From Solea solea (Eukaryota > Chordata > Actinopteri > Pleuronectiformes > Soleidae), in NCBI RefSeq assembly GCF_958295425.1, contig NC_081147.1, forward strand, positions 6,035,290-6,099,289: a stretch of DNA of 64,000 nucleotides. Direction: 5' to 3'. The notes below the pieces were generated by a model. The model made no database searches. It had not been told where the DNA came from and worked only from the letters and a program-made list of their open reading frames with translations. Every line of letters begins with the position of its first letter. Position 1 is the stretch's first letter. Positions 36,500 through 47,700 of this stretch are shown here, piece after piece. The position numbers and the translations under genes were made by a program.

Positions 36500-38280
36500 A
36501 CAACTCTTATGAAATAATAAAGACGCAATGACAAATTAAAAATATATCTATGGACTAAGATGAGAGATAATGGTAATGAAAAATGCAAATAAATACAATG
36601 GACAATGACATGAATTAGAATGGCTGAAGACTATGTACATATTGTGCATAAAAATTATGATTAAAAACAGTAAAAGACTATGTCTGTGTATGTCAGTGCA
36701 TGTTAGATTATTGTGGTGACAGTATCTATGGAGGGGGATTCACACATTTGTTCTGCAGTCTGTCCAGAGGGGAGGGGGGTAAACGGCTCACATCCAGGAT
36801 GGGTGGGGTCTTTGGAGATGCAGCTTTAATACTTAAATATTATTTGCAGTTAATGACCTGAATTCTGGAATCCATGGACATCCCCAAATGCTGAGTTTCC
36901 TCCCTGGAAATGCTTTGCCAGGCCTTTACTGCAACCGTATGAAATATGCATCAAGTCGGTTTTGTCTGTTTTCTCCCCCACTACACTGGATCTTCATTGG
37001 TGAGAGCAGCTCAAAGGTATCTGTTAACCACGTTGGTCTTTGTTTTGCAGCTGGGACAGGTGGAGGTGTCGAGGGACAGAACCTGTCACTGTTTCCATTA
37101 ACAGGCTGACATTAAGCAGAGAGGTTTCGGCCCAGGACGACCATCATGGCCTCTTACCCTGTCAGCTCTGCTTTTCTGCCAACACCCTGACAGCCTGCAT
37201 TTTTTTTTCTCCTGACATTGCTTCATGGCTTTTTCCAGTGTAATCATCTGCCAAGGTTGTTCTTGTCAAAGATTGTGTTTATGGCTATGGAATGTCGATA
37301 ATTTAGGGACATTAGAATTGCCATACTGCTTCACACAGATGGTTTGGTTCTGTTCTTCATCAGGCTGTGACTTCTGATTGAGGATGTCATACTTTCCAAA
37401 AATTAAGTTCAAGACTGGTACAAGACTTGTGGACTGTGGTCATGAGTCAAAAGAATTGATCATAAATAGCCAAGAAATAGTCTGTGGCTGGGTTTACCCT
37501 CAGACAGTATATTTACTGTACATGATGTTAGAAATAATCAAACTACTACTACTAGTCAACTTTAGAAATAATCAAACTATTACTACTAGTCAACTTAAAC
37601 CACTTAAAATCATGTGAATAATGTAAAAACCATAGTATGACTAAATTTGTACTGAATGGAATTTCTCAAAGTTGGACAAATACACCTAGATAATGTGGTT
37701 TGAAGTTGGAAATTACTATTGCATGAATAAGTTGAACTAGACCAAAGGTGACCTTGGAGGTCTGCACATGCTCCACAGCTCTTTTGACTAGAACAAGGGC
37801 TGGTTACAAAGAAGAAAAAGACAGCAGTGAGAAAACAAATGTCAAAATCTAAACATCTAGTACATTTTTGGACAGAGGAGGAGACCAAATGTATGCTCTC
37901 AGTTTAGGGATCGTAGAAAGACAGAGAAAGGCAGTCAGCATGGTACCAACTAGCCACTAGCAAGTAGTTCTGGTGGCATAATACGTCAACAAGAACACTG
38001 GACACTAACTAACTGGTCGCCTAATGCTAACAAGCATGGCAGAGTCAGACACACTTCATTCAATAAATCAATTGCAACAATAGTTTGAATTACTGTGAAT
38101 GTGCTCGGAACCATACTGAGTGATAGTGAGAGATATCTAGCTGGTAATTGCAGAAGAAATGTTTCTCCCTTGCATCAACAGAATTGATCCAGAGGTGGTT
38201 TAGTCATCTCATCAGAATATTTCCTAGGCAGCAGCCATATCTAACAGGCAGGGCACCATGGGGTAGACCCAGAACACTCT
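36500..38280. other. Sequence without recognised features except a 34-bp tandem
   Basis: 37020-37220 has a higher-complexity block (GTCGAGGGACAGAACCTGTC, GGCTGACATTAAGCAG) that could be a conserved noncoding element or old exon; no clean splice frame found. Confidence 0.35.
37528..37595. repeat. 34-bp tandem duplication
   Basis: TTAGAAATAATCAAACTACT starts at 37528 and again at 37562 with one mismatch in 34 bases. Confidence 0.9.
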
Positions 38281-38289
38281 GAAAGCTTC

Positions 38290-38400
38290 ATATTATGTTC
38301 CGGTAGCGTGTGAATGGGTGAATGGCAAAAGTGTAAAGCAGCTTTGAGTGGTCATCAAGACTAGAAAAGCGCTATATAAGTACAAACCATTTACCATTAC
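38290..38400 (+). repeat. Dispersed repeat (GAATGGGTGAATGG type)
   Basis: GTGTGAATGGGTGAATGGC, GCTTTGAGTGGTCATCAAGA, AAAGCGCTATATAAGTAC: the usual 3' end of this fish repeat. Confidence 0.65.
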
Positions 38401-38409
38401 TGTGACAAT

Positions 38410-40900
38410 TTCTATGTGCTCTTTAGTAATGATCCCCTCACATATGTAATTAATTCATATTTAGTGTGCAGCAGACCATCTGAGCAGTGTGGTTTCAAAC
38501 AGTTTAGAAGTCATCCATTCTTTCACGCTTTGTCCTAACTGCACAGTTGACCAGTCCAGTAATGGGCAGTGTAAGAAATAAATAAATCCCCCTTTCTTCT
38601 TTTTTTTGATGCAGAGAGGATATGGCCCTACCTACCATGTAGGTTGACTGCATTGCCATGTTGATGATGACCAGTGCCAAAAAGTTGGAAATATTTACTT
38701 TTCTTTCTACTTTTCATCTACAAACATGGTGTGCATGGTGTATGTCTGTCATCACTGGAAGTGTTTCTCAAAGTCAAGGATTCTTCCTGAGGGCATCCTT
38801 CCAAGTATGGTCCTACAGACTTCTTCCTGGCATTCTGGGAACACATACTATAAATGAAACAGGCTAGTAAATTGAGTCATTTGGTATGTGCAAATAAAAT
38901 TATGTATGTTAAAATTTTTTACATTCATTTGTCAAATGAACACACCTGCTCCCAATCTTATCATCAATCACCTACTTATTTCCTGGTTCTCCAGTCTGCA
39001 AACTAAACTGAGGAAACACAATGCAGGAGTTTACATTGCTAGATCACCAGATCCATTTTTACACAGTTGTGGGTCACTGTTTCCCAAGGTGGCTTACCTT
39101 TAACACATCCTAGGATGCACATATATTGTTTTTTACTGGGGATACTGCACATTCTTATAATTGATTTTAACCTGCCTCATTTGTAATGTTAAAAAGGGCT
39201 CTGAACTTACAATGAAGGTGTAAATCAAGCAGTTTTTTTTGTCCTTATATATATGAGCTGCAGGAACACGTTCTTCATTCAAGTACATTAGAAAGTCGAC
39301 CACTTTAAATTGTTTGAAGCAAGCAAGGTTGCCTTTTTTTCTACAGTGGACAGCTTTCTTTTCCTCTCTTTCCTCTGTTCTGTTTACGTCTGATTCGAAA
39401 TCAGTCTGCCAACTCTTTATTTCCTATATACCAGAGAAGGAGAGGGGGGAAATGGTGATTAGCTAAAACCTTGAAGGACATGCACAGAATCAACCTCACT
39501 TTAATCACACTGCTGGTGAGAGAAATAATTTCCTGCTTCACAAAGTGTAGAATGAGAAAACCTATGTGCGTGTGTGTGTGTGCGTGTGTGTGTTCACGTG
39601 CAGTCAGCCACCACTGATTGCAGTAGAGAAGAAACATTGAAACTTTAATAAAAATCTTATTCCCCACGGTTCTTGTGTAGGGACACATGGTTTTGCAAAA
39701 GTTTGCCCGAAGACTTTCTCCTTTCAGCCATGAATCTGCAGTAGAGAGAAAATATATTCAATTAAAAAAAAGACTATTTAAATAGTTTATATATTTATTA
39801 AATGTCTCTTTTCTAGGTTTGCGCATGTTTGCTGCTCTTGCAATTTAATTTGATTATCATTTTATTGATTATGTTTGATTCAATGTGATGTCTTGACATA
39901 CACTGAGTCCTCTGAGTCATTTTCCATATTAATGCACATGGCAACATTTTCATCTATAAATACAACTAGTCAGATAAATAAAATAAATCAATTAAATATG
40001 AAATAATTATGAATTAAAACGTTTATTTTAAACAAAGCTACTGCTCATCCAGTCGAGTGGCAGCATTTAGTAAATAGAAAGTCATGACGCTATTTAACAT
40101 TGATGGAGAATTGTATCGAGATGCATCTTAGAAACAATTATTTTCAACATACCTACTATTTCAGCTACAGCTATACATAATAGCTGAAACAAGTCATTCA
40201 ACAGAGGGCAGTTGGGGTTAAGGGAGGTTGTTGTGTTGCCACAAACCTTTATCAAAAATTGAACCTGTGATATCAATGTTGCTTGCAGTTCATTTTGAAG
40301 AATGCAATAAATCCCTTGCTCATATGATAGTAGCAATGAACCAATAGATTTGCAAATATTTTAAATTGCTGATACCCAATATGTTCATGGATGAGTGTTT
40401 GTGTATGGGTATGGTTTCACTTTGGTGGATGAAGATAATATGGTGTTACCCAATTATAATCTATGCCAAACTCTACACATTGTGTGTAGCAGATACCCAT
40501 TCTGACAACAACATTCTTAAACTATGCTGCTACGTTGTGTCACTTCATACTTCACGAAAAAGGAATAGCAGCTTCCAGTGTATCCGTTTACATGCATCAG
40601 TGCAGCAACCCACAGGCTACAGTCTATGGGTCTAACTTTAGCCTGCTGGAAAAGACGACTTAATCATTGCGCTCGTTGCCATCCTGGCGTCAAACACAAG
40701 TGGAGAGCCGGATTGACTAAATCAATTTTGATAGTCTTCCACGAGAAAACTGTGCTGAACACCATTCCAACGCTAAATGGACCGGGTTTGAAAATGTGAA
40801 ATTGTGAAGTATGTTCATTTTAATTAGAGACCTGTCAAATTCTGGACGAAATTTAACGTTAATGACGTGACCGTTTTAACGCCACAGCTCAAGAAATGTA
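38410..40900. other. Sequence without recognised features
   Basis: Contains GT runs near 39565-39592 only. No gene or transposon identified. Confidence 0.4.
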
Positions 40901-40904
40901 ACAC

Positions 40905-40965
40905 TAATAAGATCGTCCTTTATTAGTCCCGCAGAGGACCCATGAAGAATTTTACAGTAAAGCTA
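40905..40965 (-). repeat. CR1/Rex1-like LINE 3' end
   Basis: AATAAGATCGTCCTTTATTA followed by GTCCCGCAGAGGACCCATG, a diverged inverted LINE terminus. Confidence 0.5.
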
Positions 40966-41352
40966 AAAAGTAGCGAGAGCTGCTGCAACAGGCTGCCACA
41001 CGGGAGACACCCGCTGTGTCGACATGATGCCTCGGCTGCGTCTCTGATTGTTTCCAAAATGTAGCCTAGGATTGTTATATAGGAACAGATCAGGAGCAGT
41101 TAAACGCAAGCGCATGTGGCACAGAAATAATACTATAGAAAAAATACGTGGATGATTGTGATTATGTGTGTGATTGTGATTATGTGTGTGCATGTGTGCC
41201 CACAGTTAAAGGGATAGTCCACCCATTTGCATGTGGCTTTGTATTGCTAGAATAGCATTAGTATTTTCTTTACAAATTTGCTTCCCTCCCTCAGTTTTCT
41301 ACTGTGTTGTACAAAATCTGTTTTTCCTTTTCCAATTTTTCCCACCGCCTTT

Positions 41353-41410
41353 CCAATTTTCCTCCGCTGAGTCAAATGACGTCATTTGACTCAGCGGAGG
41401 GCAAAATTGG
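41353..41410. repeat. Long palindrome with CRE and AP-1 sites
   Basis: 41361-41400 is a perfect 40-bp palindrome whose centre is TGACGTCA, with TGAGTCA/TGACTCA on the arms. The arms extend outward as CCAATTTT...AAAATTGG with a 2-base insertion on the right. It sits just left of a GC-rich tract (41420-41560) made of two imperfect repeats containing GGCACCCTG. Confidence 0.9.
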
Positions 41411-42196
41411 ACAAAGGTCATTCAAGGAGCACCGGCCGGTAGTGGGTGGCGGGGGCAACGGCACCCTGACCATGACGAGCGCCGGCCCGGTCGCGGGAGC
41501 ACCGGCACCCTGGCCGTGGCGAGCACCGCTACCGCCAACCCGGTGGATGAAGGGAACGGAATAAACGGATGTCTGAGTACAAAGTGAGTATTTTGTTTTA
41601 TATTTTTATATTTATTTTTACCACCACGTTTGTCCCTGTTGACATGTAACGCCAGCTGAGTTTTCGTGGTGGAACTGGAGACCGAGAACCCTCTGAGTTG
41701 CCATCTTTTCCATGTCTTCGTTGCTTAGCCTAGCTTAGTTTAGCCTTCAGGCATCAGGCTTGCACCGCTCTGAAACTCTGAAACGGCAGATTGTGTGTTT
41801 ACACAACTAGCACTGTGGGAGAGGACCCGTGGAGAGGACCCGCGAGGGGATCCTTCCGCACATTCTCAGTTTTTTGTATGTGTATATGTTATTTTTCCTT
41901 TTCCCTAATAGGAGTGTCAGAGCCACTCAATACACTATAATGCAGTGCATATTGTAATAAAACGTCAAACGCATGAAGTACCCAGCACTTTTCAAACCAC
42001 ACTTAAGCTATGGTTATTGTCCCCGGCACTTTTATAAACAAAGTGACGCCCTTGATGTGGCTTACAACATAGGCCTACCTTACATTAAAACGAAATCCAT
42101 TTGTCGGTCTTTCCTTGTGGGCGAAGTGGGCGATGGCAGCGTAGTAAAGCTTGTCCTCCAAAAGAAGTTGTCACTTGAGATGCAAAAGAAGTCAAG

Positions 42197-42469
42197 AATA
42201 TATACTTTATTAATCCCCTTAGGGAAATTATATCTCTGCATTTGACCCATCCTAGAGTTAGGAGCAGTGGTCTGCCACACTGAGTAGCGCCGGGGGAGCA
42301 ATGGGGTTTGGGTACCTTGCTCAGGGGTACCCCAGCACGTTGGACCTGAACCAGTGACAAGCCAAGTTCCCTTTCCACAGGCTGCCAAGAAGAACAGTTC
42401 CCATACCGGGAGTTGAACCCGGGCCGCCTGGGTGAAAACCAGGAATCCTGACCGCTAGACCATATGGGA
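42197..42469 (-). mobile_element. tRNA-Glu-headed SINE inserted in the hAT remnant
   Basis: The minus strand begins with a 72-nt tRNA-Glu sequence. It continues with a body containing GAGCAAGGTACCCAAACCCC and GGATGGGTCAAATGCAGAG, and ends AATTTCCCTAAGGGGATTAA followed by TAAAGTATATAT, a LINE-like tail. These body and tail blocks are common in teleosts. The insertion interrupts the hAT coding frame exactly at the tRNA 5' end. Confidence 0.7.
42398..42469 (-). tRNA. tRNA-Glu (UUC) sequence, probably the SINE head
   Basis: The acceptor stem TCCCATA/TATGGGA pairs perfectly and is followed by discriminator A. The A box TGGTCTAGCGG and B box GGTTCAACTCC are present, and the anticodon TTC lies in CCTGGTTTTCACCCAGG. 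It differs from the usual vertebrate tRNA-Glu at about two positions (GGTCAG, TTCAA). No T-run terminator follows; a SINE body follows instead. A scanner would call it, but it is more likely the 5' part of a retroposon than a working tRNA gene. Confidence 0.7.
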
Positions 42470-43295
42470 CTTTCTCTACAGACATCAGTACCAAAGCTCC
42501 CAGGCGATCCTGTCCAGTACTGTTTCTGACGTGCATCTTGATTCGCTTCAGAGCCGAGTAAGACCGCTCCACGGTGGACAGATGAGGGGATACAGCTGCA
42601 GCATGCTCTCCGTCAGCTCGTTAAGTGTCAGAAAGTGCAGCAGGTCTGATGGGCTCCTTGCCTCAAAGTTTGCCAAAGTTTGTACGTGACTGTCAGTTCA
42701 ATCGTGAGCCTGGGGAAGTCAGAAGTGCAGCCCTAGTTTTCACTGTGCAGCTTCCGGTACGCTGTGCGCACGTCTCCAACTAATAAGAATTTTCGGTCTT
42801 GGAGTTTTTATAAGTTTTTCTGTGAAAGGCCGCCTTGACAAAGGCCATGCTATCAAGCTAGCCATAACATCGCTCTCTCAGCACTCTGGGGGGCGTGTCG
42901 CGTAGTGTGTCTGTGGTCTGCAGTTAGACCTGCGCTGTTAGGAAACGAAAGCCTAGGATCTTTTGTTTTTGGCCCGCCCACTTAAAATCAAACCGTGATT
43001 GGTCAATTTGCTCGTCACTCTCCAAACCAAAACACATAGCTTGGCCTTCTCCGGGATTCAAGAAGTCCTCACCAATTAATGAGCCAGCTAACCGGGCCTA
43101 ATAGAGACAGAGGTACTGATTGGACAGTAACCCTTTCATTGCCGATGGGAACTTAACTTCAGAATATAGATGAGAGAAAATTAATTAAATGTATTGTATT
43201 AAATTAAATGACATAGATTTTTTAAATATATACACTGAAAAAAGTGATACTTTGGATCAACTTAAATAAATTACTGTAATTTGTAACATCTAAAT

Positions 43296-43761
43296 CAGGG
43301 GTCTCAAAGTGGCGGCCCGGGGGCCACATGTGGCCCGCCAATCAATTTCATGTGGCCCTCCAAACAATATCAAGTTATAACGAGTCATTTCTATATGTTT
43401 TTATTTGTAAATGAATAGATTCATTTTGCATCATGAATATGTTTTTTTATTGGTGCATATTAAAACAACCACTTATATTTTGAAATTATCCAATCCAACT
43501 TTATTTGTAAAGCACTTAAAAAAAAAAAACACACAGTGGACCAAAGTGCTGTACAGAATAATGGATAAAAGACAGAAGAAGTAAAAGACAGAAAAGCTCA
43601 CACAAGGCAATAAAGTACATATTAAAAAAAAATAATTAATACGGCATATGGATGATATGAGCTCATAACGTCCAACTGTTCCTTTTTTTTACTTGACATG
43701 CCCCCGACTGACCAGACGAGACCGTCAGTGGCCCACAGGTCATTTGAGTTTGAGACCCCTG
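43296..43761. mobile_element. hAT-type nonautonomous transposon
   Basis: The terminal inverted repeats CAGGGGTCTCAAA and TTTGAGACCCCTG are the widespread hAT end sequence, and the adjacent GGCCCGGGGGCCACATGTGG block is typical too. The flanks ATCTAAAT (43288-43295) and ACCTAAAT (43762-43769) agree at 7 of 8 bases, fitting an 8-bp target-site duplication. There is no transposase. Confidence 0.85.
43488..43640. repeat. Dispersed repeat nested in the hAT element
   Basis: ATCCAATCCAACTTTATTTG, AAGCACTT and CCAAAGTGCTGTACAGAAT form a common fish repeat (probably a LINE 3' part). It lies inside the hAT element, so it inserted later. Confidence 0.55.
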
Positions 43762-43920
43762 ACCTAAATGTATTAGTTTTTTACAAAATAAATGTATGAT
43801 TCGGTTGAAAACATTTTGTATTTTAAGACAAAGCAAAAAATGTGCTTTCATTCAAAGTAAAAACATTATTCATTACAAAGATAATAAACCATTTTTTTTC
43901 TCTTTTACAACTTTTTTTTT

Positions 43921-44412
43921 TTAAATTTCTCTACTATAAGCTTTATCAAAAAGGAAAGTTTTAAGTCTAACTTTAAATACAGAGAGAGGCTCCGCCTCCC
44001 GAACTATCATTGGAAGCTGGTTCCACAGGAGAGGAGCCTGGTAACTGAAGGCTCTGCTTCCCATTCTGCTCTTACAGACTCTGGGAACCACAAGTAAACC
44101 TGTATTTTGTGACCTAAGTGGTCTGTTAGGGTGATAGGGTAAGACTAGGTCGTTCAGGTATAAAGGGGCCTGACCATAAAGTGCTTTATACGTGAGGAGG
44201 AGGATTTTAAATTTAATTCTAACCTGTACGGGGAGCCAGTGTAGAGAAGCTAACACTGGAGTTATATGGTCTCTCTTTCTAGTCAGAACTTGTGCTGCAG
44301 CATTTTGAATTAACTGAAGAGTTCTAACAGACTTGTTGGAACATCCTGATAATAAGGAGTTACAGTAATCTAATCTAGATGTAACAAAAGCATGAACTAG
44401 TTTTTTCAGCAT
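43921..44412 (-). pseudogene. L2 LINE reverse transcriptase C-terminal fragment
   Basis: A 163-codon minus-strand frame begins within the thumb region: HAFVTSRLDYCNSLLSG, LQLIQNAAAQVLTR, HWLPVQVRIKFKILLLTYKA, RAFSYQAPLLWNQLP, and ends FKVRLKTFLFDKAYS. This is the C-terminus of an L2-type ORF2, 5'-truncated as LINE insertions usually are. The open frame shows the copy is fairly young. The typical 3' tail is not seen beyond 43921. Confidence 0.85.
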
Positions 44413-44471
44413 CCTGTAAGGACAGAATGTTTCTAATTTTCATAATGACTGTTCTGGAAAAAGTTTTATGT

Positions 44472-44474
<3 letters not shown>

Positions 44475-44504
<30 letters not shown>
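44475..44504. repeat. TA microsatellite
   Basis: (TA)15. Confidence 0.95.
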
Positions 44505-44507
<3 letters not shown>

Positions 44508-44572
44508 CAATCACATACATACTTCAGTTAGGATTGTCTAAAGCTTAAGTGAATAAATGCAAAACTTCTTAC

Positions 44573-44723
44573 CAGAAACTCCTTGATGGGTTTTTGTACA
44601 TCTTCCCCAAGGTAAAGGATGAGGCACTTCAACAGACACTCTCTCCTTAGTCTTACATCAAGGCTCTGGGTAAGTGCAAACATAAACAATGCAAAATCAT
44701 GTTGTTGAACTTTTGCAACTTGA
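44573..44723 (-). pseudogene. Exon-like fragment, possible SAMD3-like multicopy family
   Basis: Acceptor CATCTTCAG, 151 bases with one open frame (QSLDVRLRRECLLKCLILYL then GEDVQKPIKEFL), then donor CTG|GTAAGA. The phases are clean. It lies in the same strand and order as the PB1-like frame at 45.0-45.4 kb, so both may be exons of one gene copy. The family assignment rests on memory of multicopy fish proteins and is weak. Confidence 0.35.
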
Positions 44724-44954
44724 CTGAAGATGCAAACAGAAAAATGCATCAATGGGAACTTAGACTTACAGTAATTGTCCAGTAATCAAACAAATGGTTT
44801 GCGCAAACGTCGAGATGCACATTGTACTTCTTTCAACATGTAATCTAACTCCACAATCAAATGTGATGACAATATGACACATTAACACTATTGCTTCTAT
44901 TTACAATGTTACTATTTATGTGGTGTAAGGCGAGTTTTGCAGTATTAAATACAA

Positions 44955-45012
44955 ACCTGATTACACAATTTCCTTCGGGATAATAAAAGTATTCTGATTC
45001 TGATTCTGATTT
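44955..45012 (+). repeat. LINE 3' tail (ATTCTG)n
   Basis: ACAATTTCCTTCGGGATAAT, AAAAGT, then three ATTCTG units, the usual terminus of a fish LINE. It lies between the two exon-like fragments at 44.6 and 45.2 kb. Confidence 0.6.
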
Positions 45013-45048
45013 CTTCTCTCTGACAGCTCCTCCCTTGTTCCTTCACTA

Positions 45049-45417
45049 ACTGGAGCTTAGTGTCATAGGAGAATGTTGGGATGGGAAACTCCCTTGGCCA
45101 CATCTGGGTTCTTGTAGAGACAGAGCTTGAGGGTGAGCTTGAGTTTCAGTGGACACCAAATCATCACCGACAGGGCTGGTTTGGTCATCATCAGTTAGTG
45201 GAATGACCTTGATAGTTGTAAAATATTCAAGTTCAGCAGAAGATGTCAAGTTCACTAGCGCATCTCCAAAGTCTCTGTCTTGGCACTGCAGTCTAACATT
45301 GCAATTTAAACCACACACTTTCCTCACTTGATTGATGAGTTGATGAGAACACACCGTGTTTCTCGTCTTCCAAGCGGCTGCAAGGTCTGTTCCCGCCTAA
45401 CATTTCTGGGCATGTCA
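45049..45417 (-). pseudogene. PB1-like domain fragment of a multicopy teleost gene family
   Basis: The minus-strand frame (about 100 codons, LINQVRKVCGLNCNVRLQCQ, DFGDALVNLTSSAELE, TIKVIPLTDDDQ) has the pattern of a PB1-like fold: an xVKxxCGL, RLQ.xD.DFG, NLTS, TIKV series. It is followed by a low-complexity Ser/Thr/Pro/Gln tail and a stop. Many fish genomes carry numerous copies of such a protein with a SAMD3-like C-terminus. No start exon is found and a LINE tail lies between it and the 44.6 kb exon, so it is probably a broken copy. Confidence 0.4.
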
Positions 45418-45424
45418 GCCTTGT

Positions 45425-47700
45425 ACTCAGCTTTTAACAAACCTTTTTTTTTTTTTTTTTATTTAGAACAAATTATTATATTAAGTTATTAACTCATTAT
45501 AATGTATACACGTTTTGCAGAAAAGGTTCTTGATTTTGAGCTATACGCCATGAATAATTTGTTAGAGTGTGTGTGAATCATTTTTTTCATTTGATTTCAC
45601 ATTGATGCCATATTTCAGTGACAGGTGTATTTTCCCTACATAAAAAAACATGTGTTATATGTCATATCACTGTGATTTGGCATTATTTACACATACTACA
45701 CTTTACTGTAAACTCCCAGTGGTAATGCTGTCCAGTATACTACTGTGATCTAGCTTAATTTCCCTTTACAAATACTCAATTTAACTGTATCAATGACAAT
45801 CAAAAAATGCTTCTGAGGACTTAACCATAAAAACAAACCATAAAACCTAAAAATGCAAGATTATACTGAAAAGTATCTCAACCTTTTTATACAGTTTTTG
45901 TGACTATTACAGTTAAAGCCTGTGAATGTATGAATGCCAGTTACTGCTACTTGTCTTCTGCTGGTTCCTTTGTTCTATATTTTTTCTGCCATCCTCTCAA
46001 ACATGAATATGAACTCACAAAGACCTGGAAAATGCTTGAAATTGACTGTGTCCACCCATGTGTGATGTTTTCACCACTGATGATGAGAGTTGGAGCCCAT
46101 AAATACTCATGACTACTAAAACATAATTTGACCTGGGGATGAATGCAAGGAGGTATTCTAGGCTGAAGACAAAACTCAGATGTTATTGTTTTTCCCCCCA
46201 GTGTGATAGTAGCTTTACTTATCTTTGGTTGAAGCACTCCTCTGTAAGAGAAAAAAGGGAGAGAAAATAGAGATGAAAATGGAAAGGCGTGGAGACAGAG
46301 TGGGAGGGGTGAAAGGAGAGAGAAGGTGACTCTACTTCAAAGAGACAGAGAAACAAAAGAGGGACAAACACTTCACTGCAAAGACAGCCCTAGCAGAAAT
46401 AAGTCAAATATTATTAGATTTTTTTTTTCTTGTTTTAAGAAAAATGATCTGCCACTGGGGCAAACAAAGTTTCCTCAGCTAGAATAATTCTATCTATAGC
46501 CACTTTCAGACCGCACTGTGACGTAAAACGAGGAAAGGATCTTACTAGGTCAGACGGAGGGTTCGTCAGAACTGACCGAATGTGTCCAACATTCACATGT
46601 TTTGATGGTGGCAGGGAAACCGGAGAGCCCGGCGGAAACCCATGCAGACATGGGGAAAACATGCACGCCACAGGTCCCCTTCTTGCTGTGAGGCAACAGT
46701 GCTAACCACTAAACCATTGTTTTATAACTTAAAAGGTGTTATATTTGAACACACACCCATTTGTGTGAGTGAAATTTAGTTTGATATTTAAGAAATATTT
46801 AATACACATCAGCACACAAACCAGGAGCAGTTGGGATGTCGTGCAAATCAAAGTAAGCTGTTATATCAGAGATATCATTAGATTTATTTTTGGGTCACAC
46901 AAAATAGTACAATTCCCAGAATAGAGGCTTATTTTACTTTTTTGAAAATCCATTTTTGCTGTGTTTTCCATCCACTTCGTTGTCTCTGCTCACCTCTTTT
47001 GTCTCAGTCCTCATTCCCCCCTTTCTCTTTCATTGCCAACAAATTGGTCTGTGCAAGAGGAATAGGGAGACTGATGGCTTCCTTATCTCCACTTAATACA
47101 CCTAAATAAACCAGACAAAAATTCATTCCTTTTAGTTATGATTTATTAGATCCATTTGACCCATGTGGTGAGTGTGTGTGTGTGTCTGTGTGTGTGTGTG
47201 TGGGGGGGGTTATGGATTGTTCTGCCTCCCGGCTGGAAAAACCACTCACAAGCAGAGTCACTGGTTCAGGTCTGCAGAAAGTGCCTTTCATATATACTTT
47301 TGTCAGATTTTCTACTGAAGGTGACCTGTTGGTGGGAAATCTGTTGCCCAGGCAGTGTTGCCTGAGGGTGGACTTCATGCTACAGATTCTGGTCAGAATT
47401 CAATTTTGGGAAACACGATAAGACTTCACCAAACTATTAGTAGTGAGCTTGGCCAAGCCCATGGCTAAGGGGTGCTATTTCAAATCCCTGCCAGTTCAAA
47501 AGCTTACTGGGCACTGCTCAGTGATTGCCCACTGCCCACAAAAGTGTGCATTTGGACATTCTGGGTATCTCATAGGACTACTGGAATTAAGCTAACTATC
47601 ACTTCTGTAGGTCTTTCTTATTTGGTTGCTATTTCATTAATTGCTATTGTATCTAGCTGGGTTGCTTGACTTTTGACTTGTCTGTTTAGTTAAGGTGAAA
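45425..47700. other. Mostly unrecognised sequence with one SINE-like fragment
   Basis: GA-rich 46230-46380, SINE-like 46560-46722, GT run 47170-47203. 47445-47530 (TTTCAAATCCCTGCCAG) could be a tRNA-derived SINE remnant. Confidence 0.35.
46560..46722 (-). repeat. SINE-like dispersed repeat, head part
   Basis: Inverted copy: AAACCGGAGAGCCCGGCGGA, CATGGGGAAAACATGC and GTGAGGCAACAGTGCTAACC correspond to the head of the 10 kb copy. Confidence 0.65.

Larger units (their letters stand above)
42080..42790 (-). pseudogene. hAT transposase C-terminus, interrupted by a SINE
   Basis: The minus strand from about 42790 to 42470 reads LTIELTVTYKLWQTL, SDLLHFLTLNELTESMLQLY, HLSTVERSYSALKRIKMHVR and GQDRLGALVLMSVEK. 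This is the hAT dimerisation region in order, with single frameshifts. It is cut at 42469 by a SINE. It resumes below 42197 with KLYYAAIAHFAHKER and QMDFVLM before a stop at 42080. The insertion therefore followed the decay or capture of a hAT copy. The N-terminal part was not found. Confidence 0.75.

Noticed and set aside
47136..47421. Overlapping frames on both strands near the GT repeat
   Set aside because: Driven by the simple repeat; no domain or splice evidence.
47445..47530. tRNA-derived SINE
   Set aside because: Only a B-box-like TTTCAAATCCC is visible; the cloverleaf cannot be drawn convincingly.
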